Assembly (NCBI GenBank): GCA_015680685.1
Contig: MNCI01016050.1
Span: 1 to 64,000 of the forward strand
From: Gnetum montanum
Lineage: Eukaryota; Streptophyta; Gnetopsida; Gnetales; Gnetaceae
Direction: 5' to 3'
DNA length: 64,000 bases
The position numbers and the translations under genes are program-made. The notes under the pieces were generated by a model that was given only the letters and a program-made list of their open reading frames with translations, was not told the origin of the DNA and made no database searches. Numbering within the stretch: position 1 is the first letter of the stretch; each line of letters opens with the position of its first letter. Below, in pieces: positions 25,461-36,589 of this stretch.

Positions 25461-26290
25461 GACAACAAGAAGGAGGAGAGCCCACTTTCATATCAATTTC
25501 TTGATGAACTCCTCTTTGCTAGGGTTATAACTAAACAAGTGCCCACTAAAACCAACTGGTATGATGGCATTCTCATCTATCTTCTTACCTGTGAGATGCC
25601 ATAAGAGTGGGACAATAAGAACAAACAATAGTTTATTTACTTGGAAAAACACTTCATGGAAATAAGTGCACATGGCATCCCAAACCAAGCTCATGCAGTG
25701 CTTAGGGGTTGAACATATATTAACAGCACCCTAAAACTTCCAAGATAATAGTCAACCAGGAGATACCAAAAATACTAACAATAACCATTATTAAATATAG
25801 AAGGGATTGGAGCACAAAACTCAATGATGCCCTTTCGGCCTATCAATCCACTTGGAAACTTTCTATTGGCTACTCTCTCTATGGGCTTGTGTACAGAAAA
25901 TTACCAATACTTCTAATCCATACAGAGCTTTGTACATTGTCAATAGCTTGTGACCTTAGCCTATGAAAAAAAGAAAGCTTAATAAATCTCAACATGCTAA
26001 ATGAGAATCAACTCATGGCCCTATCTTCTAACGAAGTGCATAAGGCATTCAATAAACAATGACATGACCTTAGAATCAGGAAAGTGAAATTTCAACTAGG
26101 AGATAGAATCTTGCACTAGAATCCCACAAACATACTACAAAGAACTAAGTTTTAAACGTTTTGGAAAGGGCCATACATTATCTATGAAACCTTTCCTTTT
26201 GGGACCATGTTAATATACAAACCTGAAAGCCCAAACAAAAAAGCCAATTGAAATCTTTCCATGAACCTAAAAGAGCCAATGACTGAAACA
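25461..26290 (+). pseudogene. E3 integrase remnant with internal deletions
   Basis: Compared with E4, the zinc-binding region and first part of the catalytic core are missing: text corresponding to FMEI is followed at about 25660 by sequence that in E4 lies hundreds of bases downstream. A second shortening follows near 25720. The C-terminal part is readable (ALSAYQSTWKLSIGYS near 25830, DKI/WNP and KSFHEP near 26260). Without the catalytic core this copy could not encode a working integrase. Confidence 0.75.
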
Positions 26291-28302
26291 TCTCAACAGA
26301 TGGAAAAGCATGCTCAATTTTTTGGATCTCCTCCTTCTAACTAAGTTATGGGAGAGATGGCCTTCCATGCTAAACCAAACAATGTGGCTTCTCAGTTTTT
26401 CACTTTTTTGTTTTACACCATTTTTAGTACATTTTTCTCTTTCTTTAATATTTTTACTTTCTTCTATATTTTACTTTATTTGTTTTGGATTTCTTTTATG
26501 GTTTTTCTTTTTTTTTTCTTTTATTTCTACCAAGACTTGGTGCAACTGTAGCTACTAATTGATGGTGGTTTGTACTATAATATTATTTGATTATGAATGT
26601 CTAGATTTGATCTTTGAATTTTGGTGTTGATAACTAAGACATGGTTTCTTTTTCATGATAACAAGCAGTGAGTCCATGTCATTGACCCATCCACGAAACT
26701 CTATGGTGTTCCCTTGTTTTGGAAATATGTTATTCCTTCTTAAATGAAACTTTTAATGAATTTTTAACCTTATTAGTTTCCAAACTTGGGAAGGATTAAA
26801 TGGATAGACAAGGGTATGACTTCAAGGGGATTTGACACTCTTTTTACTTGCCTACCCTCGTGGGTGCACGAGTGTTTCCATGGATTTCTCACCATTCCTT
26901 TGTCAACCAATAATAGGAAGCAAAGTCTTTACATGGTGTGGTTCCTATCCAAAAATCCAAAAATTCAATAATAATAAAAATGAAAATTTAAAGAACACCC
27001 CTTAGACAAAAATAACAATCTATAAGCACTGGTTATGAGACTAGAAAGACATGTTACCCATGCTTGAAGGTGCCCTCTAACTAAGGCCCATCTCACTTCT
27101 TGCTTTTCTTTCCTTTTCTTTTATGAATGGTGATTGATCTGTGGGGATATTCTTGTGCCTTAGAAGGATGGACTAGAATTAGAGTGTTAATGTGAAGTCA
27201 TTGAAAGTGATTGGTTTTAATTTAGACTAAGGATGGATGTTACCAAGTCATATTAACCACAAAAATTTACAAGGGAATTTATGTGACCATGATACGAGAC
27301 TCCATTCCACACTCTACCTCACCCACCTATGCTTTCCATACCTCACCTCATTACCTCTTCTCATGTCTTGTTCAATGTCTTAGTTTGATGTGTCAAAGTT
27401 CTTAGATAGTTTCTTTGGAAATTTGGTCCTTAACTAACTACAACCATTAGTCATCCATGGGCCCCACAAACTCCTTGGTTTTAGGGCATGCAAGGGCATT
27501 AAGGGAATCAAGGGCATGAGACTACTATGGGGAGGACCCACCTACATGCCCCTTGGTTGGGCTAGTTACGTGCCTCATCCTTTAGGCATGTTTGCTTTCA
27601 AAACCTTGTACATTTCACCTCAATTACATCTAATTGTGTAGTCCTTCATGGACTTTCTCCAAGCATTCTTCTATTAAATATTCTTTTTGTGAATTATGTA
27701 ACCTTCTTCAATCATTTCATCATGTTCTTGGCTCTTCTAGCCCCCTAAAAACTTAAATTTATGTAAAAACACTTTGTTTTTATCCTTATTTTTTATCATA
27801 AAAATTTCTATATTTCAACCGTGTCGACATGATCCCATTGATGCGACATAAAAAATCTATAAATAGCATGACCCTTAGCAATTTTTTATCATTTTCCTTT
27901 AAACACAAGAGGACTTTTGTAGTTTTCAAAGCCCAAAATCTTCTAGAGCTCATAACTTTCAAACCACTTGTCTGCTTAATCTTGTTCTTTAGTCTTATAG
28001 GTACCGAAGGTGAGCTCTACATTGTGGGGCCCACAAACCTTAGGTTTTTGATGAAACATTTTTCAAATTTTTTCTAACTCCCACAAGTTTTAACTAATAA
28101 AATAATATTAAAATTCCTAATTCATGAGAGTTAAAAATTTCCAACAAACTATGGTATCCATCTAAAGTAAAATAATATTAAAATAATCAAACCTATCATG
28201 ATCACAACTTAGCTAAGTGTAATCAAACCAATCAAGATAAGTTACTCAAGTGTTTCAAAGTTACACATCAAATATTAATTCTTGATTATGTTGTGATTAC
28301 AA
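26291..28302 (+). mobile_element. E3 pol-to-extra-ORF spacer
   Basis: About 2 kb between integrase and the extra ORF, the same position and size as in E4 (55654-57749). It contains the shared tract TTTTTTGGATCTCCTCCTT just after pol and a pyrimidine-rich stretch at 26400-26520. No protein family is recognisable. Just before the extra ORF the tract TTATGTTGTGATTACAA matches the putative splice acceptor of E4. Confidence 0.6.
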
Positions 28303-31156
28303 ATGGCACCATGACCTAAGTATCTGCAAGAAAGAGGATTGACCCAACCGAGGGACAAGCAACCTAGAATTAGAAGAGGCCAACAATAAGAATAATATCA
28401 AGAGCAAGTAGCCAAAACTCATGCAATGGAACCTCTTCAGGAGGAGCCTAAAGTGAAATCTATTTGGCAAATCCTCCATGCTAAAACAAAGCAACCTCAC
28501 TAAGATGAGGCACCAAGATCAAGGCCAAATCTTAAGGTCACCTTGATCGATGCATGCCTTAGGAAAATCTAGTCAAAGGAAATTTAAAATTTAGTTCTCC
28601 AAGGGTTGAACTTTAGAACCTTCTTGGACTTTACCCCAGAAGACATTAGAACTTAGTTGTAGAGCTCTCCCATGTGGCCCATCATCACTTCTAGTGGGGA
28701 GTGGTACATGGAAGAGACATATCTCTTCTTGAGAGATAGGCAACTTAATGCCATTGCAAAAATCAAGGACATTAGTGTGTCCTACTTGGTGAAGGCCATC
28801 TCTCAAGCCCTCAAATTGCTTGAAATTAAAACAAATTTGGTAGAGATCTCAGTGTAGGTAGACCAAAAGGTGAAAAAGAAGTGGATCTAGCAATGCTATA
28901 ACATGGACCACAAAGAATATGGTGCACTCACAATAGTAGAACATGCTTACTTCAAGATTGTGGCCTACCACCTTAATCTAAAAATGAGGCCAAGTAAGAT
29001 GATAACCTTATCTACCCTTGTGTATGCCACTTGAAGTAAGAAATTTCCTACGAATCTCCCACAACTAATATATCTTGAGATAGATAAGTCCTTTATGAAG
29101 AACAAGCATGGGAGGAAGGTACTTCCCTTTCCATGCCTAATACAAAAATTATGCAAAAGGGAGGAATAGCCTACTATTCTAACTACACACTTAGACATGC
29201 TCCTATTGCCTCTTAGGTAGAGATGATGAAAGATAAGGTTCTTGCCATGTCAAAAGAAGTGGAGCAACCACCACCATCAACAACTCATGAAATAAGGTTG
29301 GAGCCTTATGTTTCCATGGAGTGCATGAAGAAACTCCTTGAGCAACTCTTGTAGTAGCAACATGATAGACCAAGTGATGATCTGTCTATCTACTAATTAG
29401 ACCTAAGTCAACTGAATGAGGTAACTTGTACCATTAGCTAGTTGGAGGACATGGCACAAAGATTCTCTACCCAAAGAATGTAGGCACCCATGCACTTGAG
29501 TCCTAGTACCCAAGAGGTAACGGCTTCCATTCCAAGATAGTAGTAATTTCTATAAATATCTGGAAACACCACTACCTTCTCAGTGTACTTGGAGGAAGTT
29601 GATGGGGTAGCTATCTTGGTGATGTAGCACTAAGGGTAGGAAATAGTAGTCAAGGTGATGGTTGACAAAATGGGTAAATCCCTTAATGTTCCTATGACAT
29701 CTTTGGTATATATTACTATACTCAAAAACGTGCAAACATTTGTAGGAGTGACAAGTGGAAGATTCAGTGCAACCGAGCACAAGGAGCTACTGGAATGACT
29801 AGTTGGAATCCAAGAACTAATTTCATAGGTATTTGATCTTTCAAATGACATTTCCGTGATCTAGTCAATGTTGTTGGAGGCTAAGGACAAGTGCCTCATT
29901 GCCAATGCCCAACATGAAGCAACCACATTTGAAAATTGATGCTTGGTTGCTAAAGTTGCAGAATTGAAAGCTTACCTCACTACTCCCAACATACTTAGCC
30001 AAGATGTATCCAAAGATGAAGCTTTTTAGCATCTTCAAATCAAAATTTAAGAAGTTGAATATGCCAAGAAGTTGATAGTCTTCAACCAGTCCTAAGTAGA
30101 TGCCACCATCTACAACATTTAGAAGGACTTGTCAAAGGTTCACCAGGAGAATGTCATTCTAACCAAGAATAATCATTACTTTCATAATGTTAGGCTCTAT
30201 AAGGACTAGATAATCAAATACATGAGACAAGAGTACAAGTAGCTTGCCAAGGTAACCATGGATTTGAGAAGGTTGGTAGTAGAAAACCATAATCTTTCTA
30301 TGGAGGAGGTCTATGCTCTTCACTAGAAGTGTACAATCGAAATTATCACCTAGAAGAATGAGGCCCTCAAATTCAAAAGGGTCAAGAATCATTATAGGGA
30401 CCAGTTTGGCCTAAAAAATGAAATTAATGAAAAATAGATCAAACTAACAAAGGTAATGATGAATGAGACCCTCCAATAGCTCCAACAAGGAGGTGATGTG
30501 TGACAGCCCATTTTTTATGGACTAAACACATACAATAAAGTAGAGATCCACCTCAAGAAGTTGCAAATATAAGAAATTATGGAATACATAGAGCTCATCA
30601 ACCTCGAATACAAAAATTTGGTAATTTTAACAACCAGAAGGACAAGGTTAGAATTGGAGATGCAAGTGGCCAACTTGTACCTGTTGTATGAGGCCAAGTT
30701 CAAGCATCACAAGGAGATGAAGTAGAATCTAGAAATAAAAAATGCTAAACTCAATGTTCTTAATGAGCACTTCAACAATCAACAATCCATAGCTAAGAGC
30801 TTAGCCCATAGAATGAATGACTACTAGGAAGTGCAAAATGCTATCAAGGCATTTGATGTTAAATGTAAACAATTTGCAGCCTAGTATGTCAACATGAAGA
30901 AGTTTTTTCCTACAAAGCCCTATCCATGGAATGTTCCCATATCAACCCACTTTAGCACTACTACATGAACTTTGTATGATCCCTAGAGTAAGGAGGAGAA
31001 GATTAAAGCATTGCTGGATGCTTTCTACCTTCTACTAGCATTTGTAGATATAGTTGAACAACTTAACCATAGCCTCAACCACAACAGCCACATGTACTAG
31101 AGGTAGGAGAAGGCTCTTCAGCACCTTATGAACCTCTACCACCTAGGACCGTATGA
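28303..31156 (+). pseudogene. E3 extra ORF (plant transposon-like domain plus coiled coil), decayed
   Basis: About 951 codons from ATGGCACC to TGA. Residues 1-120 are polar with Pro and Glu. Residues about 123-290 are a globular domain: MWPIITSSGEWYMEETYLF, YLVKAISQALKLLEI, KKKWI-QCY, AYFKIVAYHLN, LPQL-YLEIDKSF, LPFPCLIQKLC. The layout and the final FP-LIQKLC block resemble the plant transposon protein family PF20167; this is from memory and unverified. Residues about 565-875 are heptad-rich (KVHQENVILTKNN, LRRLVVENHNLSMEEVYAL, LEMQVANLYLLYEAKFKHHK). The C-terminus has KEEKIKALLDAF. Many stops are TAG where E4 or other copies have Gln or Trp codons. No signal peptide or membrane segment is seen, unlike the env-like ORFs of some Athila elements. 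Confidence 0.75.
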
Positions 31157-31398
31157 TTTTCTCTTCATGTTCAAGCCATTAGAGAAGTTGTGTTATCAAT
31201 TTTTGTAATGGTATTCAATTTTGTTCTCATGAACATCAATTTTTGTAAAAGTTGTAAATCTATACACTTGGGCATTGAGCATCGGTATAAGTTAGTTTGT
31301 GTGTTAGTTAGTTAGTCAATAATCCCATACCTTCCCAAAATTTTGTAAGAAACTTATTCCTCCTTTTGTTCACTTGAGGACGAGTTTTCATTTAGTCA

Positions 31399-31406
31399 TG
31401 GGGGTA
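31399..31406 (+). other. Polypurine tract of E3
   Basis: TGGGGGTA directly before the 3' LTR. The same tract precedes the E4 LTR (GTGGGGGTA on the minus strand), and a near copy (ATGGAGGTA) precedes that of E2. A conserved GAGGACGAGTTTTCATT block lies just upstream. This is the expected site of plus-strand priming. Confidence 0.7.
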
Positions 31407-32180
31407 TAATGAGTCATCATTGGTTGACTGCATTGATGGAATCCCATCAATGCGTGGATTGTTGCATCCACATCTATGTGTCAACACAATGTCTTATGTC
31501 ACCTATATAAATGCACATGCTAACTGCATTTATGTCATTCATTGATTCATAGCTTAGTTGAACTCTTGCATTTTGTTTCTTCTAGAGTTAGAATATTTTA
31601 TAAGTGTCCAAAATAGGAGTGAGAAGTGTACAGATCTTTATTCGAGCATCGATGTACCTAGACACCTCAGTGTGAATGGCAATAAAGATGAGCTTTTTCA
31701 TAAACCTTGTAGCACATAAACTTAGCACAATATTTACTTTAATGCATTTATTCTTTATGCAATTTATGTTCATGCATTTAATTAATTGATTAATAGTAGA
31801 TAATTAATATACATAAATATGATCATCTTGAGCATACAATTAATGCTTAGTAATCCTAGTAGTGCTTAATGCTTGGTAACCCAATAGTGTTGCAATGTGT
31901 TTAGGATGTGTACAATAGATGGAAATGGATGCTTATGTTAGGATTACTTAAAGTATTAATTATTTATTAAATTAATTAAAAATTTAATTACTTTATTTTT
32001 AGCACTTAGGCAAATTAAATAAAAATCATATGCCTCAATTACACTTAACTATACCATTTCACCTCACAAGTGGAATTGGGAAGATAATGATCATGCCTTT
32101 GAGATTCATTATCTAGGAAAAGCATACTTAGTGAGCTAAAGTCTACAAAATTTCATAGGATGACTTAGCGAACAATAGTT
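31407..32180 (+). repeat. 3' LTR of E3, 3' end deleted
   Basis: Begins TAATGAGTCATC, corresponding to TGATGAGTCATC in the 5' copy, with a TATA-like motif at 31504-31512 and AATAAAG near 31680. It aligns with the 5' LTR up to CTTAGCGAACAATAGT and then stops. The last 55 or so bases and any target duplication are missing. The next base pairs belong to E2 pol on the other strand. Confidence 0.85.
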
Positions 32181-34890
32181 GAGATGAGGAGATCCAAAAA
32201 AATAAAGTGTGCTTATTCTTATGCAAAGGTGTTAGTGTTGCTAGTTACTTGGGGTTCCATGAATGGCTTAAGTTGTTGTACATTAACTAAAATGCATTTT
32301 TGAGGACTAGTTAGGTGGTAAATTATCATGGTTCTACAAGAAAAAGTTAAATGGATTATGAATGGTCCTTTCCATGATGTTTGGAACTTAGTGTATTGTG
32401 ACACATAAATGAAATTCCAATAAAGAATCTTATCACTAATTTAGAATGTAATTTTTTTTATTCATGTGTCATGACATTGTTTGTTATGTGCCTTATGCAC
32501 TTCATTCATCATTAGGGCTATTTGACAATTTTCATCTAACACATTGAGTGTCATAAAATATTATTTTTGATCTATATTAATGTTTAGGTCAATCTCACAT
32601 GTAGTTGTAAGTGTATGGAGTTTGGCTTGGATTAGAAGTTTGGATAACTTTCCATACACTAACTCATAGGGAGAGTAGCCTATAGGAAGTTTCCAAGTTC
32701 AATGGTATGCCTCAAGAGCATTGTTGTGTTTGGTACTCAAGTCCTTTGTATATCTACTGATAGTTCATGTTAAGATTCTATGGAGTTCCCTATTGGTAAC
32801 CTTAGAATAATTGTTTTCTTGGGGATGATAAAGGGTTACAAGATTATGTTGCATCCCCAAGCATTACATCAATTTCAAAAAAATGGACCATATGAAATAT
32901 GTTCAATTATCTAAAATAAGTTCTCTCGGTACAACAAATCTATTTACCACTTATTGTTAAACAAACCGAGCTACAGTGGTAGATGTACAATCAAATACAA
33001 TTATAGCTTTAGTCCATTTGATGCAATAGTTAATAGCAACTAGGATGTAGGTCTTTTCATTTAACATGGGAGCAATGGATCTCATGAAGTTAATTTCTCA
33101 AAGGTCAAAAGACTCTAGTGGTTGGATCCACTATTGAAGCCTTTCCATTCATACGGTCATTCCTCCATCTCGTTGACATTGTTTGCATGAACAAGAGAAA
33201 TGGTGAGCATTGTTGAAGATCATTGTTCAAAAGTATCTTATCATGAGGATCTTTCTAGCTATCCTTATTTCTATGTAGTGGTCCCTGTAAAGATCTTCAT
33301 GAGCATCCTAGAGGATTCTCAATTGATTTGCATCAAGTACACACCATCAAACCTAGCCTTTAACATAAATCTTGTAAAGGTTATTGTGGACGTCTATGTA
33401 ATATTTGACCTAGTGAAGAAACTATTTCTTCTTCTTGTAATCTCATTCTCCCGGAGTCTTTTGTGTGAGTAGATAATAGAGAAACTCCTCATATCAATTA
33501 GTATCCTTTAGTTCTTAGACTTCAATAGACTTAGTAAATAGGAGTTCATCTAGAAATTTATCAAATAAGGATTCTTTATCCTCCTTGCTATCCCATCTTA
33601 ACCAAGACAAATGATTAGCAACTATGTTCTTGGTTCCTTTCCTATGCATCATGGTAAGGTCAAATTCCTTTAAAATTTCCAGCCACCATGCAACACTAGG
33701 GCTAACCACTAGATTATTCATTAGAAAGCAAATCACACTATGATCAGTATACACCAAAATTGGGTATCCAAGCATATAGTTCCTAAATTTTTCCAAGGCA
33801 TACACCACTACTATGAGTTCTTTTTCATTAGTGGTATAGTTAATTTGTAAACTCACAATGCTTTTGATTTTATAATGAATGTAGTATAGATGTTTCTAAT
33901 CATCCATTTATGTAAGTACCACTCCCAAAGCATAGTTAGATGCATCTGTCATTATATGAAATGGCCTAAACCAATCTGAGGCACATAAAATGGGAGTTTC
34001 TACAAGCTTCTACTTTAAGTGTTGGAATGTCTGTTTACATTCCTTAGTCCATTCAAAGACTACATCTTTCTTTGTAAGTTGTACAAGCGGTTTCCTGATT
34101 TTAGATAAATTTTCTATGAAACACCTACAATAACTAATATAGCCAAGAAATGAACTCATATCTTTTACCATTTGAGGTTGTTTGGTTATTCCTTGGATGA
34201 CACTTACTTTTTCAAGGTCCATCTCAATCTCCTTTCTTAAAATCTAGTACCCCAAGACAATGTGATCTTGGACCATTAATTGGCTCTTCTACTAGTAAAG
34301 CTATAGGTTCATCTCCATATATTGTTTTAAAAATTGATTAAGATGACTCATTGCTTATTCAAAGTTAGTACCATAGGTGAAAAATTAATTCATGAAGACA
34401 TCCACACCATTACCAATTTGTAGCCAAAAAATGCTTAGTACTTGGCATTGGAAAGTTACATGAGCATTACAAAGATTAGAGGGCATCTTTTTATATGTAA
34501 AATTCCCCTAGGGACTTGTAAAATTTATACTACCTTGGTCTTTTGGTGTGATTCGAATTTGGTTACAGCCATTATAACCATCTAGAAAATTGTAGTAATT
34601 ATGTCTTGCAATTATATCCAATACTTGGTTCACAAATGGAAATGGAAAATGATCTCTAAATGTACCCATGCTCAACAATTTGAAATCTATACATACTCTT
34701 TATTTTCCTCTTCTCTTTAGCATAATAATGAGTGGGCTTCCCCATTCACTATCTACTATAGATTGGATGAATCCTACCTTAAGAAGTTGTTTAACTTCAT
34801 CTTTAACAACTTGCTTAAACGTTTGATTCAATCTCCTCTATGGCTACCTCCTTGTCTTGATAATGGAGTCTATAAAACACCTCATGGAAA
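32181..34890 (-). pseudogene. E2 pol remnant: RT end, RNase H, integrase
   Basis: On the minus strand from 34890: RT segments (PFVNQVLD-like near 34630, then FLGYISYCRCFIENLSKI and PLVQLTKKD near 34130). RNase H follows with TDASNYALG near 33940, NEKELIVVVYALEKFRNYMLGY near 33810 and YTDHSVICFL near 33745. A decayed integrase comes next (GNSIES/SYELSVD region near 32680), ending with LKPFMEPQ near 32260. Its C-terminal end directly meets the truncated E3 LTR. The same element's spacer ends on the other side of E3, so E2 is split by E3. The 5' half (gag, protease, 5' LTR) is not found to the right. Confidence 0.8.
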
Positions 34891-36589
34891 ATTCATATTA
34901 TAAATAATAAGGCTGGTGGCCAAATTTTTGTCATGTAATTCGATCAGATTCAAGAGCAAATACAAATGTCTTGATTTCCCTCAAAAAATGTTAGTTTATG
35001 ACCTTATTTTGATCAAAATTTGGACCCTTTTTAAATATGTAAAGTAAAATTCATGGCCGATAAGGTATGAGTTTTATTATCCTAGCTTATGAGAGCTAAA
35101 AAGTAAAAGAAAAAAGAAAAAAAAGAAAAAAAAAACTCTATTAAGTTTGGCACCAAAAGTTGAAAAAAAAATGCTAGTGGCTCATACGCTGTAGTTTTGG
35201 GTCATGAAAATGGCACAAATACATTATGTAACCCTCCAAGATACACATGGAAATGTAATTGACAGAGAAACATAAAATTAGAGGCCTATTTAAGTTAGAT
35301 TGAACATCATTTTTTAGATCTTTTAGCAATCTTTTTCGCAAAAAGATTAGTTGATGACAATTATCATTTTAATAATAGAGAAAAAATTGCTACAGATTTT
35401 GTAGCCTTTTATGGCCATTTCTCAGTGTAGATCACCTAGAGTAGGAAGGACTTTTAGCAACATTCATTGTAGTGTAGATCTCATGCAAAACACACCATAC
35501 CTCCTACATAGATTTCAAAGCTATTTTTTATATTCTTAGGCTTTTAAAGCCCACTAATATGTATTTTCTAAATCGATTTGTTTATAATATTTTACAGTAT
35601 TTAATACCAAGTTTGTAGTTTATTGTGGTTATATTATTTCTTATTTATCTTTATCTACTCTTAGAATAAGTGTGGAACATTATGCTCATATGTTCTCGTT
35701 TGTTCTCACTTATTTCTTGCTTATCTCTCTTAGTAACAAATTTTCTTAAGTCCTTAGGTGATTGGAAAGATTGCCTAAGGCACCCTAAATCCTTTCTGAG
35801 GCCCATGAATCTTGGGATTAAAACGATGTGCATGAATTTTCTTAGTTTTCTAACATCAATTTTTCCCATAGCTATAGTTTTCTAACATTAGAAGAAGGGC
35901 CTCCACCTAACTTTGTCATCAAAAAACCCATTTCCAAAAATACTCTCTCTATCTATTTTTACCTTACATGGTATATTTGGAAAATAAAATTCATTCTAGG
36001 TTTCATGTAATCCAATGTTTTACATCATAGCTAGTTTTCACACTTACAGTTGCAAAATTTAATTTAAAATTATTTTTTGCTATTTACCATTACAATGCAC
36101 ATCCTAGTCCCTATTCCCTATATTTTTATAGTTTAAAAATTATTCTCATTGTTACAATGAATTATATTTTTCCTATTCCCTACATTTGCAATTTTTCAAT
36201 TTTTTCTTGGTTCTTTGCATTTGCAGTTGCACAAAATCTTCCTCGCATAAACTAAATCCTTTTCTAATTTTTTTCCTATACTTCTTAAATACATCAAAAA
36301 ACTTTATTACTATTGCAATTGGAGTTAACATTTACTTTATTTTTTTCTTCTTTACACACATTTTAGCCAAATACGCCACACTTTATTTAAGCTATAGTTT
36401 TATACACTACAGCTTCATATGCTATACCTTCTCTTACATGTTAGACATCGTACAAGCTAAAGCTTGTCTTATATTCTACAACTTAAATATGTTATAATCC
36501 AAACAAGCTTATAAGCTACAAGTTGATACATTGCAAGTTATAGCTTGTTTGAAATACTAAAACCTTTATCCTATTTTACCCAACTACTT
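34891..36589. other. Unassigned region before the Ogre-like gag
   Basis: AT-rich, with a poly-purine run at 35103-35140 and repeated AAGCT(A/T)(T/C)A-type words at 36380-36545. No coding motif is recognised. By position it could contain the LTR and leader of the following element, but I found no matching LTR copy downstream. Confidence 0.35.
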
